Shown: positions 1 to 6,617 of the stretch, in pieces | Layout of the letters: each line of letters opens with the position of its first letter | Numbering within the stretch: the first letter of the stretch is position 1 | Assembly (NCBI GenBank): GCA_035549875.1 | Contig: DASZPV010000169.1 | Location: forward strand, 1-9,876 | Length of the DNA stretch: 9,876 bases | DNA from: JAKFWI01 sp035549875 | Lineage (GTDB): Bacteria; Pseudomonadota; Alphaproteobacteria; Caulobacterales; Aquidulcibacteraceae | Reading direction: 5' to 3' | Program-made: the position numbers and the translations under genes | The notes under the pieces: generated by a model | What the model saw: the letters and a program-made list of their open reading frames with translations, nothing else | Told to the model about the DNA's origin: nothing | The model's database searches: none

Positions 1-91
1 TCACCGGGACGCGCGAGTTCTTGAACAGCAGCGCGCCGCTGACCTTGCCTTCAATGCGCTCCACTGCCGGGCATTCGGACCAATCCAACAT
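1..91 (-). CDS. DUF433 domain protein, N-terminal fragment (cut by window edge)
   Basis: Thirty codons are visible from an ATG at 91 reading leftwards off the window. The peptide begins MLDWSECPAVERIEGKVSG and continues into a block ending SRVPV. This matches the start of DUF433 proteins, in which a Gly-Lys stretch is followed by a (G)TRxPV-type motif at the beginning of a small helix-turn-helix-like domain. DUF433 genes are often antitoxin-like partners of DUF5615 PIN-like proteins, so a DUF5615 gene may lie just beyond the left edge; that is inference. No clear Shine-Dalgarno sequence precedes the ATG. The call rests on a short piece, so the family is likely but not certain. Confidence 0.6.
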   Translation of the reverse strand, partial: MLDWSECPAVERIEGKVSGALLFKNSRVPV

Positions 92-131
92 GCCAACACA
101 ATGGCCCGCGCGGGATACTAGGGCAAGATCA

Positions 132-145
132 CCGAGGTTCCTCGG
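132..145 (-). terminator. short hairpin after the M23 peptidase gene
   Basis: CCGAGGTTCCTCGG is a perfect 14-base palindrome lying 8 bases beyond the stop of the minus-strand peptidase gene. In RNA it would form a five-pair stem with a GAAC loop. No run of U follows it, so it is at best a weak intrinsic terminator and may be chance. Confidence 0.25.
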
Positions 146-153
146 ATAGCGCC

Positions 154-1062
154 TTAGCGCGCCGGCGCATTTATCACGAGCGGCTTCAGCGCCTCAACCG
201 GCATCAGCGCCGGATCAAGATAACGATCCCGCCATTTCATCCGCCAGCACAGGTGCGGCCCGGTCGCGCGGCCCTTGGCGCCGACGGCGCCGATCACCTG
301 CCCGCGCACCACAACGTCGCCGGCCTTCACGTCCAGCCGGCTCATATGCAGGTACATGCTGATCAGGCCCTGGCCGTGATCGATGAACACGAGCCCGCCC
401 TCGTAGTGCATGTCCGGCTCGGCCAGCGTCACGATCCCCGAAGCCGGCGCCTTGATCGGCATGCCGTTGGGCGCGGCGATGTCAAAGCCCATGTGCGGCG
501 AGACGGGCGTGCCGTTCAGCACACGTTGATTGCCCCACGCGCCGGACATCCGCCCGTCCGTCGGCCACAGCCACGGCTCCTGATAGCCGTAAACCGCCGC
601 GCGGCTGGCGAGCCCCTTGGCCTTGATCGCAACCTCGCGCTTGATGCGTTCGAGCAAAGCCGGATCGGTCGGCGTCACCGTGTTCTGCGGCAGACCGTCG
701 ACGCGCTGAATGTCATAGACCTGCGGCTTGATATCCGCATCTTTCAGATACCAATACCCCTGCGAAGTGTGCGTTTGAATTTGGACCCTTGGCCCGGCGT
801 CGCGATCAAATCCGATAATCGCCTTTCCTTGCGCGTCCGCTGTGGTTGTCACCAGCTTGCCGTCGAAGCCGTTCACGCTGAGAACGCTGCCCGGCGGCGC
901 ATCACAAACTATAAATCCGCCCTGTTCGAAATGACCTGAGCAGACAAGTCTATTGGGATCTGACACGACCTCTTCCGAGGCCACCTGTTTGGCAGGTGCC
1001 GCCTGCGCCGGCGCGCTTGCGCAGGCGCACACCAGCACCGCGGCGAGCAGAGCGGCGCGCAT
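154..1062 (-). CDS. secreted M23 (LytM-like) peptidase
   Basis: This 302-residue protein should be exported and act on, or regulate cleavage of, peptidoglycan in the periplasm. A Sec signal peptide is visible (hydrophobic residues 3-17, likely cleavage after AQA at 19-21). A linker or beta-rich region (about 35-130) and a short charged segment (133-155) follow, then a LytM/M23 domain (about 165-285). The first zinc motif HxxxD is intact (H190, D194) and H239 lies in YLHMS. The final motif, normally HxH, reads H270-L-C272, so the usual second zinc histidine is cysteine. The ATG at 1062 shares one base with the DUF2093 stop (TAATG), with GGGGAAG as ribosome binding site at 1068-1074. The frame is open upstream to 1365, but that part overlaps DUF2093 and lacks a signal peptide. 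This is the last gene of the xseA - DUF2093 - M23 string. Confidence 0.9.
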   Translation of the reverse strand: MRAALLAAVLVCACASAPAQAAPAKQVASEEVVSDPNRLVCSGHFEQGGFIVCDAPPGSVLSVNGFDGKLVTTTADAQGKAIIGFDRDAGPRVQIQTHTSQGYWYLKDADIKPQVYDIQRVDGLPQNTVTPTDPALLERIKREVAIKAKGLASRAAVYGYQEPWLWPTDGRMSGAWGNQRVLNGTPVSPHMGFDIAAPNGMPIKAPASGIVTLAEPDMHYEGGLVFIDHGQGLISMYLHMSRLDVKAGDVVVRGQVIGAVGAKGRATGPHLCWRMKWRDRYLDPALMPVEALKPLVINAPAR

Positions 1063-1280
1063 TATTTCTTCCCCTTCAGCGCCCGCCAGCGCTGCAACGC
1101 CTCCGCCGGCCCGCGATAGGCTTCCTGCAATTCGTGGTTCCAGTAGCGCAATTCGTCGAGCGGGATCAGCGCGCCCGTCACCGCGCAGCGCACGAACCGG
1201 CCCGGCCTGACCACCTCGAAGCTGAACGGACCATAGTCCAGAACGGCCAGTTCGCCCTGCGGATCGATACGCTGCAACAT
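1062..1280 (-). CDS. DUF2093 family protein
   Basis: This is a 72-residue protein of the DUF2093 family, small alphaproteobacterial proteins of unknown function. The recognisable core is VRPGRFVRCAVTGALIPLDE followed by LRYWNHELQEAY (about residues 24-55); the C-terminus is basic (KGKK). It has no signal peptide or membrane segment, so it is probably cytoplasmic. Such genes commonly lie beside xseA in alphaproteobacteria, as here. Its stop overlaps the peptidase start by one base, suggesting translational coupling. No good Shine-Dalgarno sequence precedes the ATG at 1280, and a long palindrome occupies the space up to xseA. The family call is firm; the function is unknown. Confidence 0.88.
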   Translation of the reverse strand: MLQRIDPQGELAVLDYGPFSFEVVRPGRFVRCAVTGALIPLDELRYWNHELQEAYRGPAEALQRWRALKGKK

Positions 1281-1291
1281 GGGGGCAATAT

Positions 1292-1360
1292 GGACCGCCG
1301 GCGTCCCGCCGGCAAACCCCGCTTTCGAGTGGGACGATGCCGGCGGGACGCCGGCGGTCC
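1292..1360. repeat. paired palindromic (REP/MITE-like) element
   Basis: Two 23-base arms (1292-1314 and 1338-1360) are perfect inverted copies of one another, separated by 23 bases. Each arm is itself a hairpin: GCCGGCG TCC CGCCGGC, a seven-pair stem with a three-base loop. The spacer can form a further hairpin, CCCGCT TTCG AGTGGG, with one G-T pair. The unit therefore resembles two head-to-head REP sequences rather than a plain terminator. It ends one base before the xseA stop codon (1362-1364) and lies 12 bases before the DUF2093 start, so it is transcribed if the two genes share an mRNA. It could stabilise, attenuate or process that transcript, or be a passive mobile repeat. No second copy was found in the window. 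Confidence 0.85.
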
Positions 1361-1361
1361 G

Positions 1362-2765
1362 TCAAAACAGCGAGCCCTGCTTGGGCGGATCGCCTTTTTT
1401 TCGCTTGGCCCCGCCTTCGCCCACAGTCACCGGCGTTTCGCCGTCGGCGAAGCGCAGGCGCAGCGCATCGCCCTCCGCCAGCCCTGCCGCGGCGCGCACG
1501 AGCGTGCCATCCGCCCGCATCGCCAGGGCGAAACCGCGCGCAAGCACGCTCTGATGCGACAGCGTTTCCAGCAGCCGCCCCTGCGCCTCCAGCGCGCGGC
1601 TCTTTTCCGCCACGCGCCGGCGCAAGCCTTCCGCCAGCCGTTGGCCGACTTCGCTGACGCGTTGGCGCCGGCGCGCCACGTCCTGCGTCAGCGCCTCGGG
1701 CCGCAGCCGTGACGCCACGCGCGCGAACTTGCCCTCGGCGGCGCGCTCATTGGCCATCAGCGCCCGGCCGAGCTTTTCCGCAGCGCGGTCAAACCGCTGC
1801 TGCGCCAGCCCGAGCAGCATGTCCGGGCGCGGCAGCCGCGCGCCCGCCGCCCGCAGATCGACGCGCCTTCTTTCCAGGCCGCGCGCCACTCCACCGCCCA
1901 AACGCGCGCCCAGCGTACCCACGCGCTCAACCAGTTCCGCGCGCACCGGCACAGCCATTTCCGCCGCGGCGGTCGGCGTCGGCGCGCGGCGATCGGATAC
2001 GAAATCGATCAGCGTCGTATCGGTCTCATGGCCCACGGCGGAGATCAGCGGAATGACGCTCGCCGCCGCCGCGCGCGCGACGATCTCCTCGTTGAACGCC
2101 CACAAATCCTCGATCGAGCCGCCGCCCCGCGCCACGATCAGCACGTCCGGCCGCAAATCGCCCTGCAATTTGTTGAAGCCCGCGATCGCTTTCGCCACCT
2201 GCTCGGCGGCGTATTCGCCCTGCACCAGCACCGGCCACAGCAGCACGCGGCGGGGAAAGCGATCCTCCAGGCGATGCAATATGTCCCTGATCACCGCACC
2301 GGTCGGACTGGTGATGATGCCGATCGTGCGCGGCAGAAACGGAATCGGCTTTTTCCGCTCCGGCGCAAACAGGCCCTCGGCCTGCAATTTCGCTTTCAGC
2401 TTTTCCAATTGCGCCAGCAGCGCGCCGACGCCCGCCGGCGCCATGCGCTCGGCGATCAACTGATATTGCGAGCGGCCGGGATAGGTGGAGAGCTTGCCCT
2501 CAACGACAACCTCCAGCCCCTCCTCCGGCTTGAACTTGAGCTGCGCGACATTGGTCTTCCACATCACCGTGGAAATCGTCGCGTTCTCGTCCTTCAGATC
2601 GACGTACAGGTGCCCCGACTTGGCGATCAGCACCCGCCCCAATTCGCCGCGCACCCGCACCCGGTCGAATTCCCGCTCCACCGTCCGCTTGATCGCGTTC
2701 GCCAACTCGGAAACCGAAATTTCCGGCAGGTTGGTCTGGGGATCGGGGGCGGCCGAATCGGGCAT
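1362..2765 (-). CDS. xseA: exonuclease VII large subunit
   Basis: XseA, with several XseB subunits, forms the cytoplasmic exonuclease VII that degrades single-stranded DNA from both ends without needing metal. The protein has 467 residues, close to the usual length of about 450. An N-terminal OB-fold DNA-binding domain (about 15-108) is followed by the XseA catalytic domain (about 130-450). Conserved blocks are IGIITSPTGAVIRDILHRL (148-166), VARGGGSIEDLWAFNEE (211-227) and SAVGHETDTTLIDFVSDRRA (242-261). The central and C-terminal part is Arg/Ala-rich and predicted helical or coiled-coil, and the protein ends KQGSLF, a tail like that of many alphaproteobacterial homologues. The ATG at 2765 shares one base with the upstream hepT stop (TGATG). 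The frame continues upstream to 2915 but would overlap hepT. xseB is not in the window. Confidence 0.96.
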   Translation of the reverse strand: MPDSAAPDPQTNLPEISVSELANAIKRTVEREFDRVRVRGELGRVLIAKSGHLYVDLKDENATISTVMWKTNVAQLKFKPEEGLEVVVEGKLSTYPGRSQYQLIAERMAPAGVGALLAQLEKLKAKLQAEGLFAPERKKPIPFLPRTIGIITSPTGAVIRDILHRLEDRFPRRVLLWPVLVQGEYAAEQVAKAIAGFNKLQGDLRPDVLIVARGGGSIEDLWAFNEEIVARAAAASVIPLISAVGHETDTTLIDFVSDRRAPTPTAAAEMAVPVRAELVERVGTLGARLGGGVARGLERRRVDLRAAGARLPRPDMLLGLAQQRFDRAAEKLGRALMANERAAEGKFARVASRLRPEALTQDVARRRQRVSEVGQRLAEGLRRRVAEKSRALEAQGRLLETLSHQSVLARGFALAMRADGTLVRAAAGLAEGDALRLRFADGETPVTVGEGGAKRKKGDPPKQGSLF

Positions 2766-3097
2766 CACCCGCCAGAATCCGCCGCTCCGACAATTTTTTC
2801 CAGTTGTTCGATCAGTGCCGGCAGGCTTTGGCGCACCGTCAAGACCAAACTCGCCGCATTCACCCCGCCATAGCCGTGAATCAGGCGATGCCGCGTCGCG
2901 ATGGCCGGCCCCCACGGAATGTGCGGAAATTGCGCTTGCTGTTCGCGGGAAAGCTGCGCCGCCGCTTCGCCTACCAATTCGACAGCGCGCACGACCGCAT
3001 AGAACCGCATCTTGTCGCCGGCGAGCGCGCCTTCGTCTGCTTCGCCCAAAAGCTCGATTGCATCATTGGCGAAAGTCAGCATGTCGCATCCGCGCAA
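2765..3097 (-). CDS. HepT-like HEPN (DUF86) ribonuclease toxin
   Basis: This is a small all-helical HEPN-domain protein of the HepT/DUF86 type, usually the RNase toxin of the MntA-HepT toxin-antitoxin system. The catalytic RX4HXY motif is intact in RHRLIHGYGGVN: counting from the TTG start, R69, H74 and Y76. In known systems MntA neutralises HepT by adding AMP to a residue in this motif, by family knowledge the Tyr. The start is uncertain. Coordinates use TTG at 3097 (110 residues); ATG at 3082 would give 105. An ATG at 3116, overlapping the mntA stop, opens another frame reading MKGKDPIARMR that would join well to MLTFANDAIELL after a one-base shift, so the N-terminus may be damaged. The gene sits directly downstream of its partner and overlaps xseA by one base. 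Confidence 0.85.
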   Translation of the reverse strand: MRGCDMLTFANDAIELLGEADEGALAGDKMRFYAVVRAVELVGEAAAQLSREQQAQFPHIPWGPAIATRHRLIHGYGGVNAASLVLTVRQSLPALIEQLEKIVGAADSGG

Positions 3098-3112
3098 TCG
3101 GGTCTTTTCCCT

Positions 3113-3403
3113 TCATGCGGGAATTAGGTCTTTCTCGATGCGCGCCAACATATCCGTCGGAAGATGACTTTTCGGCGTTATATCTACGCGCCGTCCCACC
3201 AGCGCGGCGACGCGTCCCTCAAGCCGCGCAAGATCGAAATAGCTGAGCGGCGCATCAAACTCGACCAGCAAATCCACGTCGCTCTCCGGCCCGGCCTCGC
3301 CGCGCGCAAGCGAGCCGAACAATCCGATCCGCACAACGCCGAATTCTCGGCGCAGCGCGGCGGACGCCGTGCGCAGGCAAGACAGGGTTTCCTCGCGAGT
3401 CAT
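3113..3403 (-). CDS. MntA-like minimal nucleotidyltransferase antitoxin
   Basis: This 96-residue protein is of the minimal nucleotidyltransferase (MNT) family, the expected antitoxin partner of HepT. The signature GSX10DXD is complete: G30, S31, D42 and D44 in the stretch GSLARGEAGPESDVDLLVEF. A third likely metal-binding aspartate is D74 in RRVDITP. Family knowledge says such proteins transfer AMP from ATP to the HEPN toxin and inactivate it. The length is normal. The downstream hepT frame begins only 15-30 bases after the stop, consistent with co-expression. The ATG at 3403 has no strong Shine-Dalgarno sequence, and no clear promoter was found upstream, where a DUF433 remnant lies. Confidence 0.88.
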   Translation of the reverse strand: MTREETLSCLRTASAALRREFGVVRIGLFGSLARGEAGPESDVDLLVEFDAPLSYFDLARLEGRVAALVGRRVDITPKSHLPTDMLARIEKDLIPA

Positions 3404-3479
3404 GCAGGAAGTTTACCGCCTGGAACGTCAAATGATAAGCTGCAATCGGACAGGTGATCGGCCGAACGACATTGTGGTT

Positions 3480-3608
3480 TCAAGCCGGGGCGGTCACAAT
3501 GCGGCGCTCGCGATCGGCGGCGTAGGCGAGCGCGGCGCGAATGTCTGCTTCCGTCAGATCTGGATAATCGGCGATGATCTCGGTGGCTCGGCCGAATCCG
3601 GCATGGGG
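3480..3608 (-). pseudogene. DUF433 gene remnant (C-terminal stump)
   Basis: An open stretch on the minus strand from 3608 to the TGA at 3480-3482 encodes TEIIADYPDLTEADIRAALA followed by YAADRERRIVTAPA (from 3584). This is the typical C-terminal helix pair of DUF433 antitoxin-like proteins. No start codon serves this frame: a TAG lies at 3609-3611, and the N-terminal half (including the G-TRIPV-type motif) is missing. The ATG at 3604 is in another frame that soon stops. The stump lies 24 bases after the Uma2 stop and 76 bases before mntA. It is best read as the leftover of a deleted toxin-antitoxin gene. It probably makes no protein unless by read-through. Confidence 0.7.
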
Positions 3609-3632
3609 CTAAGATAGCGCGCCCTCGTCCTT

Positions 3633-4206
3633 TCAGCGCGCGAGCGCTGCCGTATCCGCAATCACGCCGGTCAGCGTGAACGAAGCGACCGGCTCGCCGA
3701 ATGAGACGGCCTTGCGCCCGCGATAATGGCCGTCCGCCGGCTCAGAATGGCGGAAGATCACCCGCGCCTTGACGTCAACAACCCAATATTCCGGCACGCC
3801 GGCGCGGGCATAAGCAGCGAGCTTATCGCCAAGATCATCTCCGATGGTCGCATCGGAAACTTCCACAACCAACTTCACCAACGCGCCGGGCACGGGTCCG
3901 TCCAGCGCGGCCGCATCCCCTTCCGGGGCCCAGATGACAATATCAACAGTCGGCTGAAATCCGCCGCCGAAGCGGATCGTTACCTCGTCCGTCACCTTCA
4001 ACTCCGGCATGGTTCGCCGCACGGACTCAAGCAAGGCTTGCGTCATATGCATGCGGGCGCGGGCGTGCGGCACGTGGATTGGTCTTTCTGACAATCACCC
4101 CGTCCCGCAACTCAACGCGGCCAACCTTGGCGAACGCTCCGGCGCGGCTCATCGCTTCGAACTCGTCGTCCGTAAAAATGGCGGGCGGGCGCAGTGGCGC
4201 GTTCAT
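3633..4206 (-). pseudogene. Uma2 family (DUF820) nuclease-like gene with frameshift
   Basis: Uma2 proteins have a PD-(D/E)XK nuclease-like fold; their biological role is not settled. The C-terminal 153 codons, open from 4094, hold the conserved core: VDIVIW, GALVKLVVEVSDATIGDDLG then DKLAAYARAGVPEYWVVD. The putative catalytic residues are D51, E78 and K91, counted from 4094. The N-terminus lies in another frame from ATG 4206: MNAPLRPPAIFTDDEFEAMS then RAGAFAKVGRVELRDGVIVR. That frame stops at 4027-4029. Joining the two near 4074-4089 needs a one-base shift (one extra or two missing bases) and gives about 190 residues, the normal family length. The 4094 frame alone would start at a TTG with no ribosome binding site and lack the N-terminal strands. 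The gene is thus probably inactive, unless the shift is a sequencing error. Confidence 0.8.
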
Positions 4207-4283
4207 GTGCGCAAGGTAGCACAGCCGACCGAACCGGGTAGCGCCCTTGCCCCGGCGGGCGAACCCAGCGATTGAAAGACCCC

Positions 4284-5564
4284 ATGAAGATTCTCGTCGT
4301 TGGCTCCGGGGGGCGCGAGCATGCGCTGGCGTGGAAAATCGCCCAGAGCCCGCTTGTGACCCAGATCATCTGCGCGCCGGGCAATCCCGGCATGGCGGCG
4401 CTGGGGCGCGTCGCGCCGATCGCCGCCGACGACGTGCCCGAACTCTGCGGCTTCGCCGTTCGCGAGCAGATCGATCTCGTAGTGATCGGCCCGGAAGCGC
4501 CTCTCGCGGCTGGCCTGGCTGACCGTCTTGCGGAAGTGGGCATCGCCGCGTTCGGCCCGCGCAAGGGCGCGGCGCAGCTCGAATCCTCCAAGGCGTATAC
4601 AAAAGAGTTTTGCGAGGTCCTGAATATTCCGCAGGCCGCCTACAAGGTGTTCGATCACGCGCTGCACGCCAAGGCCTATCTCGGCACGCGCGCGCCGCCG
4701 TTCGTGATCAAGGCCGATGGGCTGGCGCAGGGCAAAGGCGTGGTCATTGCCGAAACCATGCGCGAGGCCGATGCCGCGGTCGATGAAATTTTGTTCCTGA
4801 AAAAATTCGGCACAGCCGGCCAGCGCATCGTGATCGAGGATTTCCTGCCCGGCGAGGAAGCCAGCCTGTTCGCGCTCTGCGACGGCGAGACCGCCATCGC
4901 CTTCGGCGGCGCGCAGGATCACAAGCGCGCGTTCGACGGCGACAAAGGCCCCAACACCGGCGGCATGGGCGCCTATTCGCCGGCGCCGGTGCTGACCGAT
5001 GATATTATCGAGCAGGCGATGGCGAGGATCGTTCTGCCGACAGTGAAGGGCATGGCCGCCGCCGGCGCGCCGTTCAAGGGCGTGCTGTATGCCGGCCTGA
5101 TGGTTTCGCCAGACGGGCCCAAGCTGATCGAGTTCAACGTCCGCTTCGGCGATCCGGAATGCCAGACGCTGATGGCGCGGCTGAAAAGCGACATCGTTCC
5201 CTACCTGCTCGCCTGCGCCAAAGGCGGGCTGGCCAATCTGCCGGCGCCGGAATGGGACCCGCGTCCCGCCGTCACCGTCGTCATGGCCGCGCAAGGCTAT
5301 CCCGATACGCCGCTTGCCGGCTCGGTGATCCGCGGCCTCGCGCGCGCCAGCACGGGCGATAGCGTGGAGATTTTCCACGCCGGCACCCGCGCCGACGATG
5401 ACGGCCTGATCCGCGCCGCCGGCGGGCGCGTGCTCAACGTCACCGCGATCGGCGCCGATCTGCAACAGGCCGCCGCGCGCGCTTATGGCGCGATCGAACT
5501 GATCGACTGGCCCGGCGGCTTTTTCCGCCGCGACATCGGCTGGCGCGCCCTGGCGCGTACATAG
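4284..5564 (+). CDS. purD: phosphoribosylamine-glycine ligase (GAR synthetase)
   Basis: PurD joins phosphoribosylamine and glycine using ATP to make GAR, the second step of de novo purine synthesis, in the cytoplasm. The 426-residue protein is full length for the family. The N-terminal domain begins KILVVGSGGREHALAW (2-17). The ATP-grasp region includes FVIKADGLAQGKGVVIAE (140-157), EDFLPGEEAS (185-194), the signature DHKRAFDGDKGPNTGGMGAY (212-231) and metal/substrate residues in LIEFNVRFGDPECQ (281-294). The C-terminal domain runs from about 328. ATG at 4284 puts the conserved KILVVGSGG at the very N-terminus; a TTG at 4272 in frame would add four residues and is less likely. The gene is divergent from the minus-strand block, with 77 bases between the two start regions and no convincing promoter recognised there. 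Confidence 0.97.
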   Translation: MKILVVGSGGREHALAWKIAQSPLVTQIICAPGNPGMAALGRVAPIAADDVPELCGFAVREQIDLVVIGPEAPLAAGLADRLAEVGIAAFGPRKGAAQLESSKAYTKEFCEVLNIPQAAYKVFDHALHAKAYLGTRAPPFVIKADGLAQGKGVVIAETMREADAAVDEILFLKKFGTAGQRIVIEDFLPGEEASLFALCDGETAIAFGGAQDHKRAFDGDKGPNTGGMGAYSPAPVLTDDIIEQAMARIVLPTVKGMAAAGAPFKGVLYAGLMVSPDGPKLIEFNVRFGDPECQTLMARLKSDIVPYLLACAKGGLANLPAPEWDPRPAVTVVMAAQGYPDTPLAGSVIRGLARASTGDSVEIFHAGTRADDDGLIRAAGGRVLNVTAIGADLQQAAARAYGAIELIDWPGGFFRRDIGWRALART

Positions 5565-5627
5565 ATGAAGCGCACTCGCCTCCCTCCTTGCCCTCGATGG
5601 GGAAGCAGGCGCACATCAGAAAACGCT

Positions 5628-5631
5628 GAGG
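5628..5631 (+). promoter_or_regulatory. ribosome binding site of the CorA gene
   Basis: GAGG lies seven bases before the ATG at 5639 and supports that start. The rest of the 74-base gap after purD shows only a weak imperfect hairpin (about 5588-5606) and no T-run. Confidence 0.55.
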
Positions 5632-5638
5632 CATTTTC

Positions 5639-6598
5639 ATGCTGACGGTCTATCGCCGCCTCGATAACCGGCTCGTAGCGGCCGACGATCCGGCGGCGGC
5701 GCTGAAAGACGGCTCAGCGGTCTGGATAGACCTGCTGCGCCCGAGCGATGCCGAGGAGAAACTGGTCGAGGCCACCTACGGCGTCGATGTGCCTACCGAG
5801 ACCGAGCGCGCGATGCTCGAGTTTTCCGCGCGCTTTTATCAGGAAGACGGTGCGCTGGTTTTGACCGCTACTTTGGTCACGCTGGCCAACGAAAAACCCA
5901 AATCGGACGGCGTCAGCTTTATCCTGACCAAAACTAATACACTGATCACCGTGCGTGCGATCGAGCCTACGGCCTTTCGCGTCGGCCAGGGCCGCGCGTC
6001 GGCCCGGATCGACAATGCCGCAGACGGCGGCGACGTGCTGATGGCGTTGCTGGAGGCGGTTATCGAGCGCCTTGCAGACGTGCTCGCGGAAGTTTCCACG
6101 CGCGCCCAGAAGCTTTCCGACGCCGTATTCAACAAACACCATTTCGGCGCCGCCGACATGCGCCCGGCGCTCGCCGAACTCAGCGCGCTCGGCGTGATCG
6201 TCACGATGGGGCGGGATTCGCTCGGCAGCCTTGAGCGGCTGTTCTCCTTCGCCGGGAAGCGCTGCGACGCCCACGGCTTGCCCGCCGATCAAATGGCCGC
6301 GCTGCTGCGCGACGCCGAGCAACTCGATCGCCAGGGCGACGCCATGCAGGACCATCTGGTGTTCCTGCTCGACGGCGTGCTCGGCCTGGTCGCGGCCAAC
6401 CAAAACGTCGCGATCCAGCGCCTTTCCGTGTTCGCCTCGGTCTTCGTGCCCTCGACGCTGATCGCCTCGATTTTCGGCATGAATTTTGAGGCGATGGACT
6501 GGTTCAAGGCCGCTTGGGGGCCGTGGGTTGCGTTTATGCTGATGTTTGCCGCCTCCGGCGCCGCGCTGCTCATCGCCCGCTGGCGCCGCTGGATTTGA
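5639..6598 (+). CDS. corA: CorA family divalent metal transporter
   Basis: This inner-membrane channel/transporter protein of 319 residues is typical of the CorA/ZntB family, which carries Mg2+, Co2+, Ni2+ or Zn2+. A large cytoplasmic N-terminal domain (1-255) with long helices (about 130-255) leads into two C-terminal membrane segments: about 262-280 (SVFASVFVPSTLIASIFG) and about 295-315. The hallmark GMN motif at 280-282, in IFGMNFEAMDW, directly follows the first membrane helix. The MPEL-type loop common in classical CorA is not recognisable, so the ion cannot be assigned from sequence. The start is fixed by a GAGG site. QueD-like synthase follows after 19 bases, which suggests shared transcription. 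Confidence 0.9.
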   Translation: MLTVYRRLDNRLVAADDPAAALKDGSAVWIDLLRPSDAEEKLVEATYGVDVPTETERAMLEFSARFYQEDGALVLTATLVTLANEKPKSDGVSFILTKTNTLITVRAIEPTAFRVGQGRASARIDNAADGGDVLMALLEAVIERLADVLAEVSTRAQKLSDAVFNKHHFGAADMRPALAELSALGVIVTMGRDSLGSLERLFSFAGKRCDAHGLPADQMAALLRDAEQLDRQGDAMQDHLVFLLDGVLGLVAANQNVAIQRLSVFASVFVPSTLIASIFGMNFEAMDWFKAAWGPWVAFMLMFAASGAALLIARWRRWI

Positions 6599-6617
6599 GG
6601 CGCTAAAGACGCCGTCC

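Noticed and set aside
253..939. Plus-strand open frame across the M23 peptidase gene
   Set aside because: Arg/His/Asp-rich shadow with no domain; the minus-strand peptidase has clear motifs and a signal peptide.
1292..1360. Simple intrinsic terminator for xseA
   Set aside because: The arms are far apart, each arm folds on its own, no T-run follows on either strand, and the next gene in the same direction starts 12 bases away.
1063..1365. Upstream extension of the M23 peptidase reading frame by 101 codons
   Set aside because: It overlaps the well-supported DUF2093 gene and the palindrome, is Arg/Gly-rich like an out-of-frame reading, and would bury the signal peptide internally.
2766..2915. 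Upstream extension of xseA
   Set aside because: The 50 extra codons overlap hepT and have no similarity to XseA; the overlap start at 2765 gives normal length.
3404..3632. Possible promoter for mntA-hepT
   Set aside because: TTGACG- and TAAACT-like hexamers occur but their spacing does not fit; only the DUF433 remnant is supported.
4203..5465. Long open frame on the minus strand antisense to purD
   Set aside because: It is a shadow of purD in GC-rich DNA. Its composition (many Arg, His, Gln, Ala) matches no family, and purD is certain.
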